DNA from: CAG-390 sp051867815
Lineage (GTDB): Bacteria > Bacillota > Clostridia > Oscillospirales > CAG-272
NCBI GenBank assembly: GCA_051867815.1
Contig: JBJDZD010000158.1
Coordinates: 1-23,317, forward strand
Direction of reading: 5' to 3'
DNA length: 23,317 nt
Under the pieces are notes generated by a model. It was not told the origin of the DNA. It did not search any database and worked only from the letters and a program-made list of their open reading frames with translations. Shown here in pieces: positions 1 through 7,516 of the stretch. Each line of letters begins with the position of its first letter. Positions within the stretch are counted from its first letter, which is position 1. The position numbers were made by a program, and so were the translations under genes.

Positions 1-806
1 TCGATTGGTTCATATCGCACTACCATATCGACCACGTTTGCGCGGTCATTGAGAGCATTTTGCGCGACGAGCGCTTCTGCATAGACACCGTCGTCCTGCC
101 GCCGCGCAACGCTCTTCCCGAGGACATGGTGCAAGGCGACTCCAAATACAGTCCCCTCATCGAGGCGGCACTTCGCGAGTGCCACCCGAACGTGCGGCGC
201 ATACAAGTCCCGTATTTCTCGGATTCGCCCGTCACCCTGCTTTATGATTTTGCCGGCGCGGAGATCGAAATACTGCCTCCGGACACGGACTGGGCAAAGC
301 CGCGCGAGCTTTACGAGCTGATAGCACGCGGTTATTTCGATACCGACGACATCTACGAGCCGAAGGTGTCGACATCGGTCGGCAACGCCGCTTCAATATG
401 GTTCATCATACGCCACGGCGGCAAAAAGATCCTCTTCACGGGCGACAGCATGAAGCGTACGCGCGAGATCGAGGAAGAGAGCGTTGACCGCATGTACGCC
501 CTCTACCGCGACAAGATAGGCAGCCCCGATATTGCAAAATGGCCGCATCACGGCATGGCGCGCGACTGCGCCGATAACGTCATGCACGCCATGGACCCGG
601 AGTACATAATCACCACCACATCCATTGAGAGCGCCAGCGTGCAATATAACAAGGCCTTCCCCGGCAACCGCGCCAAGTTCTTCAACAGTGCCGAGGCCGA
701 TCTCATTCTTTCGGTAACGGCGGACGGAACGATCGAAGTCAGCGGAGGCGTTGAGGGAATCAATCAAGGCGAATATTACGTTATGAGCGAGAGAAAAAAG
801 AAATGA
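1..806 (+). CDS. Metallo-beta-lactamase-fold hydrolase, ComEC-like (5' truncated)
   Basis: The reading frame is open from base 3, so the gene starts before the window. The frame begins D-W-F-I-S and then reads HYHIDH (codons 18-35), the HxHxDH zinc-binding motif of the metallo-beta-lactamase fold. Further downstream are ILFTGDSM (the GD ligand region) and KWPHHGM, close to the HHG motif of the C-terminal hydrolase domain of ComEC/Rec2-like proteins. The TTG at base 60 is only an internal codon after the motif and is not the start. No membrane segments are visible in the part present, so this is likely a soluble or exported hydrolase related to the ComEC hydrolase domain rather than the DNA channel itself. 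Substrate is unknown. The stop overlaps the next start (ATGA at 803-806), which implies translational coupling with the U32 gene. Confidence 0.8.
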   Translation, partial: DWFISHYHIDHVCAVIESILRDERFCIDTVVLPPRNALPEDMVQGDSKYSPLIEAALRECHPNVRRIQVPYFSDSPVTLLYDFAGAEIEILPPDTDWAKPRELYELIARGYFDTDDIYEPKVSTSVGNAASIWFIIRHGGKKILFTGDSMKRTREIEEESVDRMYALYRDKIGSPDIAKWPHHGMARDCADNVMHAMDPEYIITTTSIESASVQYNKAFPGNRAKFFNSAEADLILSVTADGTIEVSGGVEGINQGEYYVMSERKKK

Positions 807-2089
807 GTCAAATTAAGCTTCCGGAGATACTTGCTCCGGCAGGAAATTTTGAAAAGCTGTGCGCGGCGGTGCGCTTCGGCGCGGATGCCGTCTATCTTGC
901 AGGCAGACGCTTCGGCATGCGTCAGGCGGCGGAGAATTTTTCGCTTGAGGAGCTTCGCGAGGCGGCACGGTATCTGCACTCGCGTGGCAAAAAGATGTAT
1001 CTGACGGTCAATATCCTCCCCCACGGCGGCGAATATCCGGCTTTGCGCGAGTTTATTGCGGAATGTGCAAAGATCGACATCGACGGCTACATCGTTGCCG
1101 ATCTCGGTGTTATTGCCATGATAAAGTCCGTCAATCCGAAAGCGGACATCCATATTTCCACTCAGGCGAGCATCGTAAGCCCCGAGGCGGCAATGGAGTA
1201 CGTCAAGCTCGGCGCAACGCGCTTGGTGCTTGCTCGCGAGCTGTCGCTTGAGGAGATACGGGACATTCGCGCGGCGATTCCGCCCGAGATCGAGCTTGAG
1301 GCGTTCGTTCACGGTTCCATGTGCGTTTCGTACAGCGGAAGGTGCATGCTCTCCGACCATCTGGTGGGCAGAAGCGCCAATCACGGCGCGTGCGCCCAGC
1401 CCTGCCGATGGAATTACAAGATAGTTGAGGAAAAGCGCCCCGAGGAGGGCATGCCCATAGTCGAGACCGACGAGGGCACCTTCATCATGTCCTCAAAGGA
1501 CATGTGCATGATCGATCACGTGGCGGAGCTGGTGGACGCCGGAATTTCCTCATTTAAGCTCGAGGGCAGAGTTCGCTCGGCGTATTACGCCGCGGTGGTC
1601 ACCAATGCCTACCGTATCGCGCTCGATGCGCTCGCCGAGCATGTTGAAAACGGCGGCAAACTGCTTGACTTCAAGCCCGACCCTGCGCTCTTTGACGAGG
1701 TTGACAGCGTTTCGCACCGCGAGTATTCAACGGGCTTTTACTTTAATTCGCCGCGCGAGGATTCGTGCCTCGTCACCCGTCAGGGCTATATGCGCGAAAA
1801 GGCGTATCTTGCCGTTGCCGAACAGATCGAGAACGAGTTGCCCGAGCCTTTGAAGGCGATCGAGCAGACACAGGGCGGTCGTCTCGTCCGCTTCCGCCAG
1901 CGCAATAAGCTCGTTCGCGGTATGACTGCGGAGCTGCTCACGCCCGGAAAGGTCGGCAGAGCCTTCACGGTGGAGGAGCTTTACGACGGCGAGGGAGAGG
2001 CGGTTGAAAGTGCGCCCCATCCTTCAAGAATTTTCTATACCCGTGTACCCATGCAGGTGCTCGAGGGCGACATACTGAGGGCGGAATAA
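803..2089 (+). CDS. U32-family Fe-S protein (TrhP/YrrO-like, RNA hydroxylation type)
   Basis: The protein of 428 residues belongs to the peptidase U32 family. It opens with PEILAPAGNFEKL, has the central signature AFVHGSMCVSYSGRC followed by a Cys-rich stretch ending CAQPCRWNY, and then SSKDMCMIDHVAEL and FKLEGR. Cysteines at residues 174, 181, 197 and 235 have almost the same spacing as the four 4Fe-4S ligands of UbiU; Cys201 is extra. Despite the family name, characterised members hydroxylate RNA or ubiquinone precursors: TrhP/YrrN/YrrO make 5-hydroxyuridine at tRNA position 34 using prephenate, and RlhA modifies 23S rRNA. From length and lineage a YrrO/TrhP-like tRNA role is the best guess, but RlhA-type function is not excluded. 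It overlaps the upstream gene by 4 bases and uppP by one base (TAATG), so it sits in a coupled operon. Confidence 0.85.
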   Translation: MSQIKLPEILAPAGNFEKLCAAVRFGADAVYLAGRRFGMRQAAENFSLEELREAARYLHSRGKKMYLTVNILPHGGEYPALREFIAECAKIDIDGYIVADLGVIAMIKSVNPKADIHISTQASIVSPEAAMEYVKLGATRLVLARELSLEEIRDIRAAIPPEIELEAFVHGSMCVSYSGRCMLSDHLVGRSANHGACAQPCRWNYKIVEEKRPEEGMPIVETDEGTFIMSSKDMCMIDHVAELVDAGISSFKLEGRVRSAYYAAVVTNAYRIALDALAEHVENGGKLLDFKPDPALFDEVDSVSHREYSTGFYFNSPREDSCLVTRQGYMREKAYLAVAEQIENELPEPLKAIEQTQGGRLVRFRQRNKLVRGMTAELLTPGKVGRAFTVEELYDGEGEAVESAPHPSRIFYTRVPMQVLEGDILRAE

Positions 2090-2970
2090 TGTACGAATTC
2101 ATTCAGATAATTACAGCCGTTATCTACGGCCTGGTGGAGGGCATAACGGAGTGGCTTCCCGTCAGCTCGACGGGTCACCTCATCATCCTTGACGAGTTTC
2201 TCTCGTTCAGCTTTGCACCCGATAAGCCTTTTACGGATGCTTTTTGCGAGATGTTTGAGGTCGTCATTCAGCTCGGCGCGATACTTGCCGTCGTCGTGAC
2301 TTATTTTTCGCGCCTTTGGCCCTTTAAGCGCGAAAAGCGCGAGAGCGTTCGCGCATGGAAGCTCTGGGGCAAGGTGCTGGTCGCCTCCGTGCCTGCGGCG
2401 ATCGTGGGCATAGTGCTTGACAAGGTCATCGAGGAAGTTTCGGGCAAGGATATAGACGGCTGGCTCTATAACGCGCCCGTCGTCGTTGCCGCACTGATCG
2501 TTTACGGCGTGCTGTTCATACTTATAGAAAAATTCAACAAAAAAGAGGCGCGCGTTGACTCGGTTGACGATATCGGCATCGGTCAGGCGCTTGCCATCGG
2601 CGTTTTTCAGATGCTGGCAATAATCCCCGGCACCTCGCGTTCCGGCTCCACCATTCTCGGCTCGATGCTGATTGGACTTTCAAGGACTGCCGCCGCGGAA
2701 TTTTCCTTCTTCATGGCAATTCCGGCGATGGCAGGCGCGAGCCTTATCAAGGCCTACGGCTTCTTTGATTACGTCGTCGAGCGCGGCGTAAGCGTCCCCC
2801 TCGTCGCTTGGATAGTGCTTGCCGTGGGCTGTGCGGTCGCTTTTGCCGTTTCCATGCTCTGCATCCGCTTCCTGACGGATTTCGTCAAGCGCCACAGCTT
2901 CATACCCTTCGGCGTTTACCGGATAATCCTCGGCGCGGTGCTGATCGTTTGGTTCGCATTCCATGGATAA
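2089..2970 (+). CDS. uppP: Undecaprenyl-diphosphate phosphatase (UppP/BacA)
   Basis: This 293-residue polytopic membrane protein dephosphorylates undecaprenyl diphosphate to recycle the lipid carrier for peptidoglycan and other wall polymers, and its overproduction gives bacitracin resistance in other bacteria. The N-terminal signature EGITEWLPVSSTGHL carries Glu17, Glu21 and His30 in the positions of the E. coli catalytic residues, and PGTSRSGST around residue 184 supplies the conserved Arg. About seven to eight hydrophobic segments can be seen. Length is a little above the usual 265-280 residues. The start ATG shares its A with the upstream stop (TAATG), and the 3' end overlaps rnmV by 8 bases. 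No promoter is visible inside the run, so expression probably depends on an upstream promoter outside the window. Confidence 0.96.
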   Translation: MYEFIQIITAVIYGLVEGITEWLPVSSTGHLIILDEFLSFSFAPDKPFTDAFCEMFEVVIQLGAILAVVVTYFSRLWPFKREKRESVRAWKLWGKVLVASVPAAIVGIVLDKVIEEVSGKDIDGWLYNAPVVVAALIVYGVLFILIEKFNKKEARVDSVDDIGIGQALAIGVFQMLAIIPGTSRSGSTILGSMLIGLSRTAAAEFSFFMAIPAMAGASLIKAYGFFDYVVERGVSVPLVAWIVLAVGCAVAFAVSMLCIRFLTDFVKRHSFIPFGVYRIILGAVLIVWFAFHG

Positions 2971-3568
2971 GCTGAAGATACCATACCCCGTAATAGTCGA
3001 GGGAAAATACGACAAATTGCGCCTATCTTGCGTTATTGAAGCGCAGATAATAGCCACGGACGGCTTCGGAATATTCAAAAATCACGAGCGCGCGGCACTT
3101 CTTCGCGCCCTTGCGCGGAAAACGCCCGTCATCGTGCTGACCGACCCCGACGGCGCAGGCAGGCTCATCCGCTCGCATATATCCGGCATTTTGCCAAAGG
3201 AAAAGATCATCTCGTTCCACATCCCGAAGATCGAGGGCAAGGAAAAACGCAAAAAAGAGCCTTCTGCGGAGGGATTCTTGGGCGTTGAGGGGGTGGAAAA
3301 CGAGCGCATACGCGAGCTTTTTTTGCCCTACACCGATCCGCAAATGACCCGAAAGCTTGAGGAAAATCCGCTCTCACCGGCAATTCTTTGCCGCGACGGG
3401 CTGACGGGCGCGGCGGAAAGCGCGGCACGCCGCGATGCCGTAGGCAGGCTCTTCGGCTTGCCGGACGGCATGAACGCCAAGGCCTTCTTAGCGGCTCTCA
3501 GATGCGTTGCCACCTACGAAGAATATATTGAAGCAATAGAAAAAACGAAAGAAGGCGAATCCAAATGA
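2963..3568 (+). CDS. rnmV: Ribonuclease M5 (Toprim domain, 5S rRNA maturation)
   Basis: RNase M5 makes the mature ends of 5S rRNA in Firmicutes and works with ribosomal protein uL18. The 201-residue product has a Toprim domain with the VEGK glutamate at residue 13 and LTDPDGAG (DxD at 61-63), then GFLGVEGVENERIREL, which matches the GIGVEHAS-type segment of B. subtilis RnmV, and a C-terminal helical part of the DUF4093 kind. Length is close to the usual 185-195 residues. It overlaps uppP by 8 bases and its stop overlaps the sulfatase start (ATGA). In many Firmicutes rnmV lies beside tatD or ksgA; here it lies between a lipid-carrier phosphatase and a sulfatase, which is unusual. A lysine-rich stretch (KEKRKKEP, near residue 92-100) could be part of the RNA contact. 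Confidence 0.88.
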   Translation: MDKLKIPYPVIVEGKYDKLRLSCVIEAQIIATDGFGIFKNHERAALLRALARKTPVIVLTDPDGAGRLIRSHISGILPKEKIISFHIPKIEGKEKRKKEPSAEGFLGVEGVENERIRELFLPYTDPQMTRKLEENPLSPAILCRDGLTGAAESAARRDAVGRLFGLPDGMNAKAFLAALRCVATYEEYIEAIEKTKEGESK

Positions 3569-5031
3569 AACCAAAGCATCTTTTGATGATAATGACCGAT
3601 CAATGTCGCGCCGATGCGCTCGGCCCCTACGGCTCTCGCTACGCGCAGACGCCCGCCATCAACGCAATGGCGGAGGACGCCACCGTTTTCGAGCGCGCCG
3701 TAACGCCGTCGCCCGTTTGCGTTCCGGCAAGACTATCCATGCTTTCCGGCCAATACGTCAACCGTACGGGCAACTCAAACAACAATCCCCGTCGTTGCTA
3801 TGAGGGCGAGGGCTTCTATTCAATGCTTACAAAGGCAGGCTTCAATTCCTGCTGTGTCGGCAAGATGCACCACGTTTGGGACTATTTCGGCCCCATGGGC
3901 TTCTCCGAACGCCACACGCAGGAGGAGCTTTCTCATCCCGATGACGATTATACCCGATTCATTATGAACTCCCCCTATAAGAACGTCTTTGACTACAACG
4001 GCCAGCGCGGCGAGATGTACTACGTTCCGCAGGTCAGCGAGCTGCCTGCCGAGGCACATCCCACGCAATGGGTCGGCGACCGTTCGGTCGAGTTCATTGA
4101 AAACTGCGACCCCGATCGCCCCACCTTCCTTTTCTCGTCCTTCATCCATCCGCATCCGCCCTTCTGTCCGCCTGCGCCGTGGAACAAGCTCTTCCGCGGC
4201 CGCCCCGACGAGAGCGAATATCCCTTCGTGCCGGAGGAAACTCCCGAGCTTAAGTATCTGTTGCCGCCGAACTTCGACATGGCAAAGCTCGAGATGAGCC
4301 AAACGGACATTCTTCGCGCAAAGAATTTCTATTACGCCTGCGTTTCCTTCATGGACTATCAGATCGGCCGCATCACCGACGCGCTCAAGCGTCGCGGAAT
4401 GTACGAGGATACCGTCATTTTGTTCGTTTCCGACCACGGCGACAGCCTCGGCGACTACAACCATGTCGGTAAGCGCACCATGCTCTCCTCGGCAAACCGC
4501 ATTCCCTTCATGCTGCGCATTCCGGGCGCAGAGGGCGGCAGACGCACCGACCCCGTATCCCTCGTTGACGTAGCGCCCACGCTTCTGTCGATCTTCGGTG
4601 TTAAATACGACCCTGCCGAGTTTGACGGCATTGATATCACGTCTGGCAAGCACTCCGAGGTATATTCGCAGTACGAATGCGGCGAAAAAGCGTGCTACAT
4701 GGTCGCGGGCGAGAGGGATAAGCTCATTTACAGCGCGGCAAATCGCAAATATGCGTATTTCAATGAAACTCCCGAGCATATCGACCGCTATGCCGAGGGC
4801 GGTGAGCGCGTCGAATACTTAAAGACACTGCTTGATTCCTATATGGCGCACGATAAGGCGACGGAGCTTCTGAATGACGAGCCGAAAAAGGATAAGAAGC
4901 CGAAGAAAAAGTTATATGACTTCGCCGGCGACCGCATGGACCACGTAAGGCGCCACGCCGAGGAAGCCGCAAGGATACCCGAGGGATACCGAATAGACCT
5001 ACGCATCAAAGAGGGCGATCCGCTCGTTTGA
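3565..5031 (+). CDS. Cys-type sulfatase, cytoplasmic, substrate unknown
   Basis: The 488-residue protein is an arylsulfatase-superfamily sulfatase. The N-terminus MIMTDQ supplies a metal ligand (Asp12); PSPVCVPARLSML contains the CxPxR motif in which Cys52 would be oxidised to formylglycine; VGKMHH (98-103), HPHPP (195-199) and SDHGD (289-293) are the remaining metal and sulfate-binding motifs. There is no signal peptide or membrane segment, so it should act in the cytoplasm, like choline-sulfatases and some sugar or phosphonate-ester hydrolases. A lysine-rich insert KKDKKPKKK (441-449) lies near the C-terminus. Activation needs a formylglycine-generating enzyme or anaerobic radical-SAM maturase; neither is in the window. 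The start is fixed by a 4-base overlap with rnmV and a GAAGG-like site upstream. No convincing terminator follows it. The substrate cannot be named from sequence. Confidence 0.9.
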   Translation: MKPKHLLMIMTDQCRADALGPYGSRYAQTPAINAMAEDATVFERAVTPSPVCVPARLSMLSGQYVNRTGNSNNNPRRCYEGEGFYSMLTKAGFNSCCVGKMHHVWDYFGPMGFSERHTQEELSHPDDDYTRFIMNSPYKNVFDYNGQRGEMYYVPQVSELPAEAHPTQWVGDRSVEFIENCDPDRPTFLFSSFIHPHPPFCPPAPWNKLFRGRPDESEYPFVPEETPELKYLLPPNFDMAKLEMSQTDILRAKNFYYACVSFMDYQIGRITDALKRRGMYEDTVILFVSDHGDSLGDYNHVGKRTMLSSANRIPFMLRIPGAEGGRRTDPVSLVDVAPTLLSIFGVKYDPAEFDGIDITSGKHSEVYSQYECGEKACYMVAGERDKLIYSAANRKYAYFNETPEHIDRYAEGGERVEYLKTLLDSYMAHDKATELLNDEPKKDKKPKKKLYDFAGDRMDHVRRHAEEAARIPEGYRIDLRIKEGDPLV

Positions 5032-5073
5032 TGCCCGAAAAGCCAAATAACTTCAAAAAATATTCAAAAACTA

Positions 5074-5102
5074 TTGCTTTTTTGATAAAATTTTGGTATA
5101 AT
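5074..5102 (+). promoter_or_regulatory. Sigma-A-type promoter, extended -10, for the exported glycosidase-like gene
   Basis: TTGCTT at 5074-5079, a 17-base spacer and TATAAT at 5097-5102, preceded by TGG so that the -10 is of the extended TGnTATAAT kind. Two A-tracts (TTCAAAAA type, at 5052 and 5063, 11 bases apart) lie just upstream. The expected transcript start is near 5109, about 50 bases before the ATG at 5159. The 11 bases around the -35 are identical to those of the nusA-operon promoter (see findings). Confidence 0.75.
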
Positions 5103-5158
5103 GACGGTAAAACAAGCGGCGGCTCCCGCTGTCGCACGCGCAGAAAAGGAATAAGTAC

Positions 5159-7450
5159 ATGAAAAAAGAACTTCTGTTTGTTTTGGCATCGATTCTGGCT
5201 CTTATAATGGTCGGCTCGGCGTTCACGGTGGCGCTTGCGGCAAATGCCGACGGCAAGAGCATAAAATCTTCGAATGATGTCGGATTTGAGCTGCTTTCGG
5301 GCGAGGTGTCGTCCGGCGAGACGGAAAATACCGGCGAAAAGGTCGATTGGCCCGACCCTACGTATGCCGAAATGCCGTCCGGCAATTACGATAACACCCC
5401 CGGCACGCTCAAATACACCACCTCCGAGGACGGCAAGAACGTGACCATTTCCTACGAAGTGGATGGCGAGACCGTTTCCTACACCGTTCCCAACAACAAT
5501 AACTACCTCTTCGGCGGCTACGGCGCGACGGACGACCTCGACCGAGAGCTTTATTCGTCTCTTGACGAGGGCGTCGGCTCATATGAGGCAGACAAGCGTC
5601 AGATAGGATTGTTTTACTTCCTGTGGCACGGCGAGCACGGCGACTGGGGCATCTTTGATCTTCAGAAGATCATTGACGAGATCGGCGTTGAAGCGGCAGG
5701 CAGTGAGAGCTGCGGAAGGTACGGTCCGGTCTACGCCATGCATTGGTTTGCCGAGCCTCTTTACGGCTATTACTACGCAAACGACGAGTGGGTCCTGCGC
5801 AAGCATGCCGAGCTTTTGACCAATGCAAATATCGACTTTTTGTACTTTGACGTAACGAACGCCATCTCTTATCTCCACAATGCCAAGGTGCTGATGCAGG
5901 CTCTTCATGAGCTTAACGAGCAGGGCTACGATGCGCCCCAGGTCGTGTTCTACACCAATACAAGCTCCGGAGCGGTCGTAACTGAGCTGTACAAAAATCT
6001 TTATCAGCCCGGGCTTTATTCTGATACGTGGTTCTGCATCGACGGCAAACCCGTCATTATAGCGCCCTACACGGAAAACAGAGACGATTTCTTCACCATA
6101 AAGCGCAATCAATGGCCGAACGACTCCAATTTCAAGGCAGACGGCTGGCCGTGGATGGATTTTGATTGGCCCCAGCGCGTCTTCAAGGACAGCCAAGGTC
6201 TCCCCGGCGCCATCAATGTGTCGGTCGCTCAGCACAGCGGAACGATCCGCTTCTCGGATTCGTCCCTGTACGGCAATAACACCAACCGCGGCCGTTCGTT
6301 CACAAACCCCGACAACTATTCATCCTACAATTCAAAATTCAAGCGTGCGCTGAGCAATTCCTACAAAGCATGGCAGGAGGACCCCACGCTCTCCTACCGA
6401 GGCCTGAATTTCCAGGCTCAATGGGATTACGCTCTCACCACGGATGCGCCCGTCATTCTCGTCACCGGCTGGAATGAGTGGGTGGCACAGCGCCAAGCCG
6501 GCCCCGGCGACGGTATCTACTTCGTCGATACCGCGTCTGTGGAGTTCTCGCGCGACACGGAGATGATGCGCGGCGGCTATTTCGATAACTACTACATCCA
6601 GCTTATGTATAACGTCCAGAGGGCAAAGGGCACGGCACCCGTTGTGGTTCAGGACAACCGCACCACCATTAACGTCACGGGCGATTTCAGCCAATGGAAC
6701 GATATCCTTGTGACCTACACCGACGCCGAGGGCGACACCAAGGATCGCGATGCTATCGGCTTCGGTCAGACGCACTACACCAATACCTCCGGCAGAAACG
6801 ACATCGTGGCATCCAAGGTCACGGCGGATGCGCAGAACATGTATTTCTACGTTCGTACCGCATCCGACATCAGCATGTACGACACGAACAGCTCGTGGAT
6901 GCAGCTTTATATCGACGTCGACAGCAAAACTACCGGCTGGTATGGCTACGACTTCATAGTCAACTACCGGGCAAAGGACGCCTTCACCACCACCGTTGCA
7001 GGCTATAACGGAACGGACGGCGCATACGGCTTTGGAGTTGTCGGCGAGGTCAGCTACCGCGTTAAGGGCAACGAGATGATGATAACGGTTCCGCTCTCCA
7101 TGCTGGGCGTTGAGAACTACAAGCAGATCAACATGCAGTTCAAGTGGGCGGACAGCGAGACCACCTACGACGAGATGGAGGATTTCTATTGCGACGGTGA
7201 TGCCGCTCCTCTCGGTCGTCTCAACTACATTTATCAGAATTACATTCCGCTTGCGGCCGAGGACCTTCCGGAGGATACCGGCTCGGACGAAACGACGAAT
7301 TCTGCGGACGAAAGTACGGATTCTCCCGACACCTCCGATAACGGTACCGACGAGAATGGCTGTGGCTCTTTTGTTGCAATCCTGCCCACTGCCGCCATCG
7401 TCGCAACCGCTACCGAGCTGGTAATGCGTAAGAAGAAGGAAAGAGATTAA
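5159..7450 (+). CDS. Exported glycosidase-like protein (GH71/GH99-like barrel, CBM9/DOMON-like domain, GCGS anchor)
   Basis: The 763-residue product starts with a signal peptide (MKK, hydrophobic core to about residue 24, likely cut after ALA at 25-27). Residues ~146-490 resemble GH71/GH99-like barrels: GLFYFLWHGEHGDWGIFD, then DEWVLRKHAELL, DFLYFDVTN (226-234) and VTGWNEW (435-441). Residues ~495-695 look like a CBM9/DOMON-type beta-sandwich (NDIVASKVTAD, MYFYVRTASDIS, MQLYIDVD, GYDFIVNY). A Ser/Thr/Asp/Glu linker (~700-732) leads to GCGS (734-737), a hydrophobic segment (~738-756) and RKKKERD, so the protein is probably held at the membrane or wall. Start chosen by AAAGGA at 5145-5150, 8 bases upstream. 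It has its own promoter and terminator and is probably monocistronic. The likely role is hydrolysis of an external glycan; the family call is from motif memory and the substrate is unknown. Catalytic residues were not assigned. Confidence 0.75.
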   Translation: MKKELLFVLASILALIMVGSAFTVALAANADGKSIKSSNDVGFELLSGEVSSGETENTGEKVDWPDPTYAEMPSGNYDNTPGTLKYTTSEDGKNVTISYEVDGETVSYTVPNNNNYLFGGYGATDDLDRELYSSLDEGVGSYEADKRQIGLFYFLWHGEHGDWGIFDLQKIIDEIGVEAAGSESCGRYGPVYAMHWFAEPLYGYYYANDEWVLRKHAELLTNANIDFLYFDVTNAISYLHNAKVLMQALHELNEQGYDAPQVVFYTNTSSGAVVTELYKNLYQPGLYSDTWFCIDGKPVIIAPYTENRDDFFTIKRNQWPNDSNFKADGWPWMDFDWPQRVFKDSQGLPGAINVSVAQHSGTIRFSDSSLYGNNTNRGRSFTNPDNYSSYNSKFKRALSNSYKAWQEDPTLSYRGLNFQAQWDYALTTDAPVILVTGWNEWVAQRQAGPGDGIYFVDTASVEFSRDTEMMRGGYFDNYYIQLMYNVQRAKGTAPVVVQDNRTTINVTGDFSQWNDILVTYTDAEGDTKDRDAIGFGQTHYTNTSGRNDIVASKVTADAQNMYFYVRTASDISMYDTNSSWMQLYIDVDSKTTGWYGYDFIVNYRAKDAFTTTVAGYNGTDGAYGFGVVGEVSYRVKGNEMMITVPLSMLGVENYKQINMQFKWADSETTYDEMEDFYCDGDAAPLGRLNYIYQNYIPLAAEDLPEDTGSDETTNSADESTDSPDTSDNGTDENGCGSFVAILPTAAIVATATELVMRKKKERD

Positions 7451-7464
7451 AGCATAAAACGGTC

Positions 7465-7500
7465 AAAAACCGCAGGAAGCCCCGGCTTCCTGCGGTTTTT
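7465..7500. terminator. Bidirectional Rho-independent terminator
   Basis: An inverted repeat with arms 7465-7481 and 7484-7500 (core ACCGCAGGAAGC / GCTTCCTGCGGT), flanked by five A on the left and five T on the right. It lies between two convergent genes, the exported glycosidase-like gene on plus and infB on minus, and reads as a terminator in both directions. Confidence 0.93.
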
Positions 7501-7516
7501 AATTCGTTTTGCACTT

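Noticed and set aside
5032..5073. Terminator after the sulfatase
   Set aside because: I could find no stable stem followed by a T-run; readthrough into the next unit is possible.
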